Positions 24,642 to 33,573 of a DNA stretch of 64,000 nucleotides are shown in pieces; position 1 is the first letter of the stretch; every line of letters starts with the position of its first letter. Origin of the DNA: Lachnospiraceae bacterium C1.1 (GTDB taxonomy: Bacteria > Bacillota > Clostridia > Lachnospirales > Lachnospiraceae); NCBI GenBank assembly GCA_030434875.1, contig JAUISW010000001.1, positions 441,001 to 505,000 on the forward strand, given 5' to 3'. The translations under genes and the position numbers were made by a program. The notes beneath the pieces were generated by a model that worked only from the letters and a program-made list of their open reading frames with translations, was not told the origin of the DNA and searched no databases.

Positions 24642-26237
24642 TTGAAAAGTATAAAACTTCTGGATTGTACACTTCGTGATGGCGGTTTTGTAAATAATTG
24701 GAATTTCGGACATGGAGATATTATCAATCTCTTTGAAAGATCGGTATCAGCAGGAATCGATTATATAGAGGTTGGATTCCTTGATGAGAGAGAAGAATTT
24801 GATATAAACAGGACTATAACACCAGATACGACAGGTATGAATGAGATATTTAAGGGTCTTGACCATGGAAGATCGAAGATATTTGGTATGATCGACTATG
24901 GAACCTGTTCTCTGGATAAAATCTGTGATGCCAAAGATTCTGTTCTTGACGGGATCAGAGTTATGATAAAAAAGCCTACACGTTATGAGGCTATAAATTT
25001 TTGTGCTGAGCTTAAGAAAAAAGGTTATATTGTTTTCGCACAGCCTGTGTCTATAACGGGTTACTCTGATGAAGAGATGATCGATCTTATAGAGCATATA
25101 AATGAAGCAGAGCCTGCAGCAATGGCTATAGTTGATACATATGGACTTTTGGACAGAAGCAGTCTTCTGCATTATTTTCATCTGATCGATGAGAATCTTA
25201 AGAAGGAAATAACTGTCGGTTATCATGCACACAATAATTTCCAGCTGGCTTATTCAAATTCGATGGCTCTTTGTGAGGAAAAAACAGAAAGAAGTCTGAT
25301 CCTTGACGGTTCAGCGTATGGTATAGGAAAAAGCGCGGGAAATTGTCCTTTGGAGCTTTTATGTGTCTATATGAACCATCATTTTGAGGCTGATTATGAT
25401 ACGAGTCAGATACTTGAAATGATAGATACCGGTATCATGAAGATTTATGAGAAATTCCCATGGGGCTATCAGATGCAGTATTTTCTCTGTGCTTCAAATG
25501 ACTGTCACCCTAAATATCCGCAGTATCTCTTAAAGAAAAAGACACTTTCTGTACAGTCTGTGAATGAGATCCTGTCGATGATCATTCCGGAGGAAAGACT
25601 TGCTTTTAATGAAGCTTATATAGAAAAGCTTTATATAGAGTATCAGAATAATGAGATAAATGATGAGGATGACAGGATAAAGCTTAAAAACAAGCTTGGA
25701 GGAAAAAAGATCCTTATCCTTGGTCCCGGACATTCGATGCTCGATGAGAAAAAAGGAATCTGCAGATATATTTCGGAAAATGCGCCAGAGATAATCTCAA
25801 TAAATTATAAACCTGATGATTTTTATCCGGATTATATTTTCTTAAGCAATTCCAAGAGATATATGCAGCTTTCGAATTCGTTACAGTCGGCGGGAACTGA
25901 TATTAAGATCATGGCAACGTCAAATGTTACAGCAGCGAAAGGTGAATTTGATTTTTCTTTTGATTACTCTACATTAATAGACAGAGAATTTGAGATTCCG
26001 GATAATTCACTTCCTATGCTTTTAAGACTCTTAGAAAAGATAGGCGTAAAGGATATAGCTCTTGCAGGATTTGATGGTTACTCGGTAGACAGCAGGGCTG
26101 ATTATATAAATCCTGATATGGCATATGAATTTATCAGCAATTATGCAGTTAAGCTCAACAGCTATACGAAGAAGGTCATTTCAGGATTAAAGGAAAAAAT
26201 GAATATAAGATTTGTTACGGAGTCAGCATATGAATAA
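24642..26237 (+). CDS. HMGL-type pyruvate aldolase fused to a GT42/DUF115-like C-terminal domain
   Basis: A 531-residue protein. Residues about 1-300 are a DRE-TIM barrel aldolase like 4-hydroxy-2-oxovalerate aldolase: LLDCTLRDGG holds the catalytic Arg-Asp, and YHAHNNFQLA the metal-binding histidines. After a linker, residues about 350-520 form a second domain beginning KKILILGPGHSML and containing ALAGFDGYS, a pattern resembling CMP-sialyl/Maf (DUF115) transferase-type Rossmann domains. The TTG start at 24642 follows GGAAAGGA; an upstream in-frame GTG lacks an RBS. It overlaps the HAD gene by 8 bp. It may form or cleave a 4-hydroxy-2-oxo acid that feeds the ThDP enzyme. Second-domain identity is uncertain. 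Confidence 0.75.
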   Translation: MKSIKLLDCTLRDGGFVNNWNFGHGDIINLFERSVSAGIDYIEVGFLDEREEFDINRTITPDTTGMNEIFKGLDHGRSKIFGMIDYGTCSLDKICDAKDSVLDGIRVMIKKPTRYEAINFCAELKKKGYIVFAQPVSITGYSDEEMIDLIEHINEAEPAAMAIVDTYGLLDRSSLLHYFHLIDENLKKEITVGYHAHNNFQLAYSNSMALCEEKTERSLILDGSAYGIGKSAGNCPLELLCVYMNHHFEADYDTSQILEMIDTGIMKIYEKFPWGYQMQYFLCASNDCHPKYPQYLLKKKTLSVQSVNEILSMIIPEERLAFNEAYIEKLYIEYQNNEINDEDDRIKLKNKLGGKKILILGPGHSMLDEKKGICRYISENAPEIISINYKPDDFYPDYIFLSNSKRYMQLSNSLQSAGTDIKIMATSNVTAAKGEFDFSFDYSTLIDREFEIPDNSLPMLLRLLEKIGVKDIALAGFDGYSVDSRADYINPDMAYEFISNYAVKLNSYTKKVISGLKEKMNIRFVTESAYE

Positions 26238-26892
26238 TTATAAGGCCGCGCTATTTGATATGGACGGAACCCTTTTTAATACAAAAAGAGGTATTGTAAA
26301 GGCACTCAGGATGGCAATAGAGGAATATGGACTGGAGCCTTTAAAAGAGTCTGAGGAAGAGCAGTTTATAGGACCGCCGATACAGAAAACTGTAGAGAGC
26401 TTTTATAAGATAAGTGAAGAGAGAGCAATAGAATGCGCGGATCTTTTCAGAAAATATTACAGAGAAAAGGACTTTGTTATTGAATGCGATCTCTATGATG
26501 GGATGACAGATTGTCTTAAAAAGCTTAAAGATAATGGGGTTAAGTTAGGTATTGCATCACTAAAAAAAGAGGATATGGTATTGAGGATCTGTGATACCTA
26601 TAATATAACAGGTTATTTTGACAGTATTCATGGAACAGATGCCCGTGACAATCTTTCAAAATCTGATATAATCCATATCTGCATGAATGAAAGCGGGATC
26701 AGTGAAAACAGCGAAGCGGTTATGATAGGAGATACAAGATTTGATGCAATGGGGGCTGAAGAGGCTGGTGTACCATTCCTTGGAGTTACCTATGGTTTTG
26801 GATTCCATTCTGCAGAGGATGTTAACGCTTATAAAAATATAGGCGCAGCGGCTTCACCAATGTCAATTACGGAATTTTTTATTAATAATTGA
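26230..26892 (+). CDS. HAD-superfamily phosphatase (phosphoglycolate phosphatase-like)
   Basis: A 220-residue cytoplasmic hydrolase. The motif I nucleophile DMDGTLFNT, motif II SLKKE region, and motif IV MIGDTRFDAMGAEEAG are in order; the helical cap (about 15-85) makes it subclass IA. The ATG at 26230 follows CGGAG and overlaps the aldolase stop by 8 bp, so translation is coupled. In context it probably dephosphorylates an intermediate of the branch-forming reactions or a phosphorylated aldehyde for the aldolase; substrate specificity cannot be read from sequence. Confidence 0.88.
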   Translation: MNNYKAALFDMDGTLFNTKRGIVKALRMAIEEYGLEPLKESEEEQFIGPPIQKTVESFYKISEERAIECADLFRKYYREKDFVIECDLYDGMTDCLKKLKDNGVKLGIASLKKEDMVLRICDTYNITGYFDSIHGTDARDNLSKSDIIHICMNESGISENSEAVMIGDTRFDAMGAEEAGVPFLGVTYGFGFHSAEDVNAYKNIGAAASPMSITEFFINN

Positions 26893-27040
26893 GACCTTTG
26901 TGTCTTAGAATTGAGCTTTATGATATAATAATGTGTATATGATTTTTGGCTTTTAAGAAAACCCGTATTTCTCTGCGGGGGTTCTATAGTAATGCAAAAT
27001 AGATAAGTTTGACTTAATAAGATCAGGCAAAGGAGACAAG

Positions 27041-28843
27041 ATGAAAATTTCAGAGTACATTGCGGATTTTCTGGTATCTAGAGGAGTAACCGATGTATTT
27101 ACCATAACAGGTGGTGCTGCTATGCACCTGAATGATGCATTGGGACACAAGGAAGGGCTTAAGTGCACGTATAACCACAATGAGCAGGCAACTACAATTA
27201 TGGCTGAAGCATATGCCAGACTGACAGGAAGAGTTGCTGCTGTATGTGTGACAGCAGGCCCGGGAAGTACTAATGCAGTGTCAGGTGTTTATGGTGCTTA
27301 TGTTGATTCTATTCCCATGATCGTTTTTTCAGGTCAGGCAAAAAGAGAGACAATGGTTACGGCATCAGAGGCACCTCTTAGACAGTTAGGCGATCAGGAA
27401 TGCAGAATAACCGAAATGGTCAGCTCAATTACAAAATGTGCAGTTACTATCACTAATCCGAATGAGATACGTTATCAGTTGGAGAAGGCATGGTTCCTTG
27501 CAAATAACGGAAGAAAGGGACCCGTCTGGATCGATGTTCCGCTTGATATTCAGGGAACTGTGGTTTATCCTGATGAACTTACAGGCTTTGACAGCAGAAA
27601 TACAGAAAAGGTTGAGAGACCTTATTATGATAAGTCTTATACTGATAAGATCCTCGAAAAGATCCATGAGGCAAGGAGACCGGTAATCCTTGCAGGTGAA
27701 GGAATACGTCAGGGTGATGCCTACAAGGTTTTTCTTGATTGTACGGATGCATTAAAGATTCCTGTTGTTACTGCATGGAATGCGAATGATCTTTTATGGG
27801 ACGAAAATCAGTATTATGCAGGACTGCCCGGAACTGTAGGTACAAGAGGCGGAAATTTTGTCGTTCAGAATGCAGATCTGTTACTCGTTCTTGGATGCAG
27901 AATGAACTTAAGGATCATAAGCTATAATAAATTCCAGTTCGCAGAAAATGCATATAAAATTGTAGTAGACATAGATGCAAACGAGCTTAAAAAGCCTACG
28001 GTTAAGATTGATATGCCCATTCATGCCGACGTCAAGGACGTTTGCAGGAGTTTGAGGAACTGCATTGATGAGGAAGTCGGAGATCACAGCGAATGGCTTA
28101 AATGGTGCCGCGAGATAAATAAACGTTATCCGGCAGTTCTTCCTGAATACTCAGAAAAAGCTGAACCGATGAATCCCTATCCATTCCTCAGAGGACTTTC
28201 AGAGCATCTTGGAGACACAGATGTTATAGTTTGTGGTAATGGTGCTGCATGTGTACAGACATTCCAGGCTTTTCATATGAAGAAGGGTGAAAGGATATTT
28301 ACCAACTCTGGAAGTGCATCAATGGGATACGGATACCCGGCAGCAATAGGAGCAGCGGTTGCACGTAAGGGTAAGAGAGTTATCTGTATAGATGGTGACG
28401 GCAGCTTTATGATGAATCTGCAGGAACTTGAGACAGTAGTTTATAACAAACTCAATATAAAGCTTGTATTGCTGAATAATAATGGATATCATTCAATAAG
28501 ACAGACTCAGACGAATCTTTTCAGAGGAAGATCTTATGTCGGTATAGACTCAGAATCCGGTGTAAGCTTCCCTGATTACTCCAAAATAGCTGACGCGTTT
28601 GGAATAAAGTATATAAGAATCGATTCGCTGAATGGAATGGATGATAAGCTGGAAGAAGCTCTTTCCGGTGATGAACCGGTATTTATCGAGGCTATGGTCG
28701 ATCCTGCACAGAACTTTGAACCAAAGCTTTCATCAAAGGTACTTCCGGATGGAACTATTACATCTGCTGCCTGTGACGATATGTTTCCTTTCCTTCCAAG
28801 AGAAGAGTATGAAGCTGTAAGGGCTGAGGCACAGAAGATTTAA
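27041..28843 (+). CDS. Acetolactate-synthase-like ThDP enzyme, probable C-acyl branch transferase (YerE-like)
   Basis: A 600-residue ThDP-dependent enzyme with all three domains of the acetolactate synthase/pyruvate oxidase fold. Glu48 (YNHNEQATTIMAEAYAR) activates the cofactor; the central FAD/nucleotide-type domain runs about 200-340; the ThDP-Mg motif GDGSFMMNLQEL..LNNNGY is in the C-terminal domain. Because it follows rfbFGH, an aldolase and a HAD gene, it is more likely a YerE-like enzyme, which adds an acyl unit from a 2-keto acid to C-4 of CDP-4-keto-3,6-dideoxyglucose in yersiniose synthesis, than a branched-chain amino acid enzyme; no IlvN regulatory subunit is present. It ends the operon before a strong terminator. 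Confidence 0.8.
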   Translation: MKISEYIADFLVSRGVTDVFTITGGAAMHLNDALGHKEGLKCTYNHNEQATTIMAEAYARLTGRVAAVCVTAGPGSTNAVSGVYGAYVDSIPMIVFSGQAKRETMVTASEAPLRQLGDQECRITEMVSSITKCAVTITNPNEIRYQLEKAWFLANNGRKGPVWIDVPLDIQGTVVYPDELTGFDSRNTEKVERPYYDKSYTDKILEKIHEARRPVILAGEGIRQGDAYKVFLDCTDALKIPVVTAWNANDLLWDENQYYAGLPGTVGTRGGNFVVQNADLLLVLGCRMNLRIISYNKFQFAENAYKIVVDIDANELKKPTVKIDMPIHADVKDVCRSLRNCIDEEVGDHSEWLKWCREINKRYPAVLPEYSEKAEPMNPYPFLRGLSEHLGDTDVIVCGNGAACVQTFQAFHMKKGERIFTNSGSASMGYGYPAAIGAAVARKGKRVICIDGDGSFMMNLQELETVVYNKLNIKLVLLNNNGYHSIRQTQTNLFRGRSYVGIDSESGVSFPDYSKIADAFGIKYIRIDSLNGMDDKLEEALSGDEPVFIEAMVDPAQNFEPKLSSKVLPDGTITSAACDDMFPFLPREEYEAVRAEAQKI

Positions 28844-28864
28844 TATATCAGATTTTTAATTCAG

Positions 28865-28917
28865 AAAAAACTTTTTGTCACGAATTCGCAATATTTTCGG
28901 AGACAAAAAGTTTTTTT
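28865..28917 (+). terminator. Intrinsic terminator ending the CDP-sugar operon
   Basis: The stem AAAAAACTTTTTGTC/GACAAAAAGTTTTTTT spans 15 bp with a 22-nt loop and ends in a T run. It separates the sugar-building genes from the glycosyltransferases. Confidence 0.85.
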
Positions 28918-28954
28918 CGGGATTATTTTTATGACTTTTTGAATTGAGAAAAAA

Positions 28955-29953
28955 ATGAGTGAAAAGAAAAAGAAAATAAGTATAATGATTCCCTGCTACA
29001 ATGAAGTAGAGAACGTTGGACCGATGAGTGAAGTCATAGTCGATATTATGACAAAGCAGCTTCAGAGATATGACTATGAGCTTATATTTATCGATAACCA
29101 TTCAGAAGATGGAACAAGAGAAAAACTGGAAGAAATATGTGCCGGAAATCATAATATCAAGGCGATACTGAATGTTACAAACTTCGGTCAGTTTAATTCT
29201 CCTTTTTATGCTATGTGCCAGACAAGCGGTGACGCAGTGATTTCCATGAGCTGTGATTTTCAGGATCCGCCGGAAATGATTCCGCAATATGTCGAGCAGT
29301 GGGAAAAGGGATATAAGATCGTCAGTGCCATAAAGACTACCAGTAAAGAAAACAGTTTTATTTTCTTTATGCGTAAATGTTATTATAAACTGATAAAGAA
29401 TATGTCGACTGTAAAGATGATCGAGAATTTTACGGGAACAGGTCTTTATGATAAGTCATTTATTGATCTTTTGAGAGAACTTGATGATCCTATTCCTTAT
29501 CTCAGAGGTATAGTTGCGGAATATAATTTCAAGCGCAAGGAAATTCCTTTTGAACAGCCTAAAAGGCGCGCAGGAACAACCAGCAATAATTTTTATTCTC
29601 TATATGATGCAGCGATGCTCTCTATTACATCATATACAAAAGTTGGACTTCGTATTGCAACATTCATAGGTTTCTTTGCGGGAGTTATCAGTTTTATAAT
29701 TGCTTTGGTTTACTTATTTTTGAAGTTGACAAACTGGTATCATTTTAGTGCAGGATATGCCCCGATGGTAATTGGTGTATTCCTTATAGGTTCTTTGCAG
29801 CTCTTTTTCATAGGGCTTTTGGGCGAATATATTTTGAATATAAATACCCGAATTATGCACAGACCGCTTGTTGTAGAAGAACGAAGAATTAATTTTGAGA
29901 CCGGGGATGAGAGCAGAAATGAGACTGGACGTATTATATCAGATAAACGATAA
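28955..29953 (+). CDS. Membrane-anchored GT2 glycosyltransferase, GtrB/DPM1 type
   Basis: A 332-residue transferase that moves a sugar to a polyprenyl phosphate at the inner membrane face. The GT-A domain (about 8-235) has MIPCYNEVENVG, FIDNHSEDGT and the metal/acceptor region SCDFQDPPEMI (QDPPE is the DPM1/GtrB signature). Two C-terminal transmembrane helices (about 238-262 and 272-300) and a basic tail follow. It probably loads a lipid-linked sugar for the GT-C transferase at 37874-39355, which would use such a donor outside. It starts 37 bp after the operon terminator; RBS weak, no clear promoter seen. Confidence 0.9.
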   Translation: MSEKKKKISIMIPCYNEVENVGPMSEVIVDIMTKQLQRYDYELIFIDNHSEDGTREKLEEICAGNHNIKAILNVTNFGQFNSPFYAMCQTSGDAVISMSCDFQDPPEMIPQYVEQWEKGYKIVSAIKTTSKENSFIFFMRKCYYKLIKNMSTVKMIENFTGTGLYDKSFIDLLRELDDPIPYLRGIVAEYNFKRKEIPFEQPKRRAGTTSNNFYSLYDAAMLSITSYTKVGLRIATFIGFFAGVISFIIALVYLFLKLTNWYHFSAGYAPMVIGVFLIGSLQLFFIGLLGEYILNINTRIMHRPLVVEERRINFETGDESRNETGRIISDKR

Positions 29954-30935
29954 ATATGCACCTTATTGCGGAGTTTCAATGACCTCGCTATTTGAAAATA
30001 ACAAGCATATGGAAGAAATAAGAGTTTTCATTCTGGGTGAAAAACTCTCTTCTTCGTCTGAGTCAAAATTCAGATTATTGGCAGCAAAATATAAACGATC
30101 TATCTGTTTTATAAATACAGAGAAACTGATGGTAATGATGAGGCAGCTTAAAATGCCTACTTACAGAGGATCCTATGCTGCAAATATGAGACTTTTTCTG
30201 CCATATGTACTGGGCGACGATATAGACAGGATTCTTTATCTTGATGCAGATACAATTGTTACCGGCATGCTGGATGAGTTGCTTATAATGCCAATGGAAG
30301 GACATCCGCTGGCTATGAGCCTTGATTCTTTGGTCAGAATGCATAAGTCAAGACTAGGGTTTACGCAGGCTGATTATTATTATAATTCCGGAGTCATACT
30401 TTTTTCGATGAAGCAATGGCGTGAAATGCGATGCTCGGAAAGAATATGTAATCATGTTAAGAATGTCAGGGCATGGTATCCTTCTCCGGATCAGGATCTT
30501 TTGAATGTAGTCCTTAAGGGAGAGATATTAAAGCTTCCGCCTGAATATAACCTGCAGCCGGCATATCTTGCGTTTTCACTGAAGGATTATTTTGCCACCT
30601 TCGGTGGGAGAGGATTCTATAAACGCAAGGAGATTCAGGATGCAATTTCGGCTCCTAGAATTTATCATTTCTTCCGTTTTGTGGGTGAATTTCCATGGAA
30701 CAGGGATAATGTTCATCCGGATAATGATCTATTCGATAAATATCTGGCCATTTCTCCATGGAATGATTATGAAAAGAAAAAGGCCAGAATAGGTCTTGTG
30801 TTAAAAATTGAGAAGATCATATATAAGCGAATTCCAAGAGCTGTATTTATAAGGCTTTTTAGAATTGCTTATGAGAATTTTATATACAAAGCAAACAAAG
30901 ACTCCATGAAATATAAGATTAATAAGACAATGTAA
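29919..30935 (+). CDS. GT8-family glycosyltransferase
   Basis: A 338-residue retaining transferase of the LgtC/GspA type using UDP-sugars. It begins MRLDVLYQINDKYAPY, with the GT8 strand followed by CGVSMTSLFENN; YLDADTIVTG supplies the DxD metal site; YYYNSGVILFSMKQW and DQDLLNVVLKG are further GT8 signatures. The C-terminus is basic and may lie on the membrane. Possible starts are ATG 29907 and 29919; the latter fits the domain boundary. The gene overlaps the GtrB-like gene by 35 bp. It probably adds galactose or glucose to the repeat unit. Confidence 0.9.
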   Translation: MRLDVLYQINDKYAPYCGVSMTSLFENNKHMEEIRVFILGEKLSSSSESKFRLLAAKYKRSICFINTEKLMVMMRQLKMPTYRGSYAANMRLFLPYVLGDDIDRILYLDADTIVTGMLDELLIMPMEGHPLAMSLDSLVRMHKSRLGFTQADYYYNSGVILFSMKQWREMRCSERICNHVKNVRAWYPSPDQDLLNVVLKGEILKLPPEYNLQPAYLAFSLKDYFATFGGRGFYKRKEIQDAISAPRIYHFFRFVGEFPWNRDNVHPDNDLFDKYLAISPWNDYEKKKARIGLVLKIEKIIYKRIPRAVFIRLFRIAYENFIYKANKDSMKYKINKTM

Positions 30936-30940
30936 ATAAT

Positions 30941-31987
30941 ATGAAAATATCAATAATAATACCGGTATATAATACCGACAGGAACTATCTTTCGGAATCA
31001 CTTGAGTCCTGCCTGAATCAGACCATTTCTGATGAGGTAGAAGTAATTGCCGTAAATGATGGTTCAACTAATGGAGCTGATAAGCTTTTAAAAGAATATG
31101 CGGATAGATATCCGGCATTAAAACTGATAGATCAAAAAAATCAGGGAACCTCAGTCGCCCGAAACAGCGGATTAGAAGCTGCCTTGGGCGACTATATCAT
31201 GTTTGTCGATGCAGATGACTGGATAGAAAAGGACTGCTGTGAGAAGGCTTTAAGAGAAGCATACAGAACAAATTCAGATATAGTATTTTTTGGATATGCT
31301 ACGAATTATACCAACAGAGAGATCAACAGAGTTCTTGAAAAGGTTCCTGAAGGTGTTTTTGAAAGAGAAAGCCTGCAGCTTGCTATTCTTAAAGGAAATC
31401 CTGCGCTTGGACCTGTAGAGGTAGGCGCTCCCTGGGGAAAACTCATACGCGCCAGTAACATACGGGAGGATAATATAAGATATACTCCTGGTCTGAAAAA
31501 AGGACAGGATACCGTATTTGTACTTGATCTTTTGGAGCATTGTTCGACTTTTTCATACTTCAGTTACCTGGGATATCATTACAGAATGTTGGGAAGTTCT
31601 GTAAGTCATCGCTATAATTCTCAAATAATAAATATAATGGAAAAAACTCTTAATGCTTATAGTCTTTTTGTTGATAAATACAGGAAAAATGAAATATTCA
31701 GAGAGGCTGTAAGAAGAAAGTATTATAGAGTTGTTGTAGGTGAATACCTTATGCTGGATTTTTGTCATCCTGACAATAAAAAGAAATATTCAGAAAAAAA
31801 ATCCGGTTTTTTATCAGTCATAGATAGGGAGCCTTATAAAAAGCTTATTTCAATTGTACAGGTATCCGGAATTTATGACAAAATTCAGTTGTTTTTAATA
31901 AGAAAAAAATCCATAGCTCTTTTATTTATGATAAAAAGCTTTGAAATTTTTTTGAGAAGTCTCGTTATACGTCAATTCGGAAAATAA
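30941..31987 (+). CDS. GT2-family glycosyltransferase (GT-A)
   Basis: A 348-residue cytoplasmic inverting transferase. The N-terminal GT-A domain (about 1-220) has IIIPVYNTDRNYL, VIAVNDGSTNGADK, NSGLEAALGDYI and the DxD-containing FVDADDWIEKD. The C-terminal 120 residues are basic and helical with a hydrophobic end (SIALLFMIKSFEIF) that may tether it to the membrane. It follows the GT8 gene by 5 bp, so it is in the same operon. Donor and linkage cannot be inferred. Confidence 0.92.
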   Translation: MKISIIIPVYNTDRNYLSESLESCLNQTISDEVEVIAVNDGSTNGADKLLKEYADRYPALKLIDQKNQGTSVARNSGLEAALGDYIMFVDADDWIEKDCCEKALREAYRTNSDIVFFGYATNYTNREINRVLEKVPEGVFERESLQLAILKGNPALGPVEVGAPWGKLIRASNIREDNIRYTPGLKKGQDTVFVLDLLEHCSTFSYFSYLGYHYRMLGSSVSHRYNSQIINIMEKTLNAYSLFVDKYRKNEIFREAVRRKYYRVVVGEYLMLDFCHPDNKKKYSEKKSGFLSVIDREPYKKLISIVQVSGIYDKIQLFLIRKKSIALLFMIKSFEIFLRSLVIRQFGK

Positions 31988-32002
31988 TGGAAAAGATATA
32001 AA

Positions 32003-33568
32003 ATGATATCAATGACAATAACCTCTTTTAGTTTTTTTATATTTTTAATAATAGCTTTGGCGGTGTATTATATTGCACCAGCTAAGCTGCAATGGTGGGT
32101 ACTGCTCGTCCTAAGTGTAACATTTTACATGCTTGCTGCGGTTCCGTATACAATTATATTTTTACTTTTTACAACATTTATTGCATATATATTTACAAGG
32201 CTGGCTGTAAAGGATGTGGATGATAATGGAACACCTATAATTAATCCTCATGGATCTGCATTTGTAGCATCAGCTATCATAATAATTGCAGCAGTTTGGT
32301 TTTTGATGAAGGGAAGTGCCTACTGGATACAGCCTTCTGCTTTCCTACATGCGCGGATTCCATCTTTTCCATTGCTGACTGCAATACCGATCGCATCTGC
32401 TTTTGGAATGGGATATTATACCTGTCAGGCAATAGGATACATTGTGGATTGTTACTGGGGAAGTTCAAAACCGGAAAAAAACTTTTTAAAGCTCTTTCTC
32501 TTTCTTTCATTTTTCCCTCACATGACAACGGGACCGATAAGTAAATATAAAAATCTGCAATCACTTTATGAACCGCATGGATTTTCTCTTGAGAGGATTC
32601 AACGAGGAGCCCAGCGCATGCTTTGGGGATTTTTTAAGTGCCTCGTGGTATCGGGTAGATTTGGTTCTGTCGTTAATCTGGTTTATTCTGACCCTGCAAG
32701 TTACGAGGGAATATGGAGCTGGCTTGCGCTATTGGCATATCCGATGCAGATATATTGTGACTTTTCAGGAAGCGTAGATATAGTTCTTGGTGTTGCTGAA
32801 TTATTTGGAGTAAATCTGCCGGAGAATTTTAATAATCCGTTTTTCTCTGAAAGCTCACAGGAATTCTGGCAAAGATGGCATATGTCACTTGGAAACTGGA
32901 CAAGAGATTATCTCATGTATCCGGTACTCAAAAATCCAAAGACCGTAGCTTTCGGCAAAAAGATGAAGAAAAAGTTCGGGAAGAAGATATCCAAGGCATC
33001 AACAGTAGCCATTGCCATGTTTTTTTCATGGTTTACAATGGGAGTGTGGCATGGTAACTATAAATATATAGTCGGATGTGGTCTGTATTATTGGTTTATT
33101 ATGTCAATGTCAGAGTTTATGAAGGATAAACTTGAATGGGTGAATAAGAAACTGAGTATTCCTGTGGAAACTTATGGATGGCATTTATTCAGAAAGATCA
33201 GAACGTATCTGATTTATTCTATTTCACTTGTTTTCTTCAGAGCAGATGGCATTGGAACGGCGTTGAATTTTCTTAAAAGCCTTTTTGGAGTTTTCATAGG
33301 AAAGTTTAATCCATGGATATTTTTCGATGGAAGCCTGACAGCGACATCACTTTCAGTCGTAGATTTAAATCTTATGATAGTTTCGTTAGTGATCCTCTAT
33401 ATAGCAGCCAGACTTAGGGATACTAATGGATATGCAAGAAACTGGATCGAGGGACAGGGACTTGTATTAAGATGGTCTATATGGATACTGCTATTTGTGA
33501 TAGTAATTCTTTACGGAAACTATGGACCGAATTACAGCGCAGCTGATTTTATATATCAGGGATTTTAA
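32003..33568 (+). CDS. MBOAT-family O-acyltransferase (DltB/AlgI-like), first copy
   Basis: A 521-residue polytopic membrane protein with about 10-12 hydrophobic segments. The family motifs are clear: FFPHMTTGPISKY, SQEFWQRWHMSLGNW and the catalytic TMGVWHGNYKY with His350. MBOAT proteins move an acyl group from a carrier protein or CoA across the membrane on to a glycan. It is followed 5 bp later by a SGNH-type partner, the usual DltB-DltD/AlgI-AlgJ pairing, and faces an FkbH-VOC-ACP operon on the opposite strand, a likely source of the acyl group. Confidence 0.93.
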   Translation: MISMTITSFSFFIFLIIALAVYYIAPAKLQWWVLLVLSVTFYMLAAVPYTIIFLLFTTFIAYIFTRLAVKDVDDNGTPIINPHGSAFVASAIIIIAAVWFLMKGSAYWIQPSAFLHARIPSFPLLTAIPIASAFGMGYYTCQAIGYIVDCYWGSSKPEKNFLKLFLFLSFFPHMTTGPISKYKNLQSLYEPHGFSLERIQRGAQRMLWGFFKCLVVSGRFGSVVNLVYSDPASYEGIWSWLALLAYPMQIYCDFSGSVDIVLGVAELFGVNLPENFNNPFFSESSQEFWQRWHMSLGNWTRDYLMYPVLKNPKTVAFGKKMKKKFGKKISKASTVAIAMFFSWFTMGVWHGNYKYIVGCGLYYWFIMSMSEFMKDKLEWVNKKLSIPVETYGWHLFRKIRTYLIYSISLVFFRADGIGTALNFLKSLFGVFIGKFNPWIFFDGSLTATSLSVVDLNLMIVSLVILYIAARLRDTNGYARNWIEGQGLVLRWSIWILLFVIVILYGNYGPNYSAADFIYQGF

Positions 33569-33573
33569 TTATT

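Noticed and set aside
26898..26929. Promoter before the ThDP gene (TTGTGT ... TATAAT)
   Set aside because: The spacer is 20 bp and the -35 box is poor, so it cannot be supported although the TATAAT is perfect.
27041..28843. Annotation as IlvB acetolactate synthase for valine/leucine synthesis
   Set aside because: No ilvN, ilvC or leu genes are near, and the gene is placed in an rfbFGH-aldolase-HAD operon; a sugar role is better supported, though the fold is the same.
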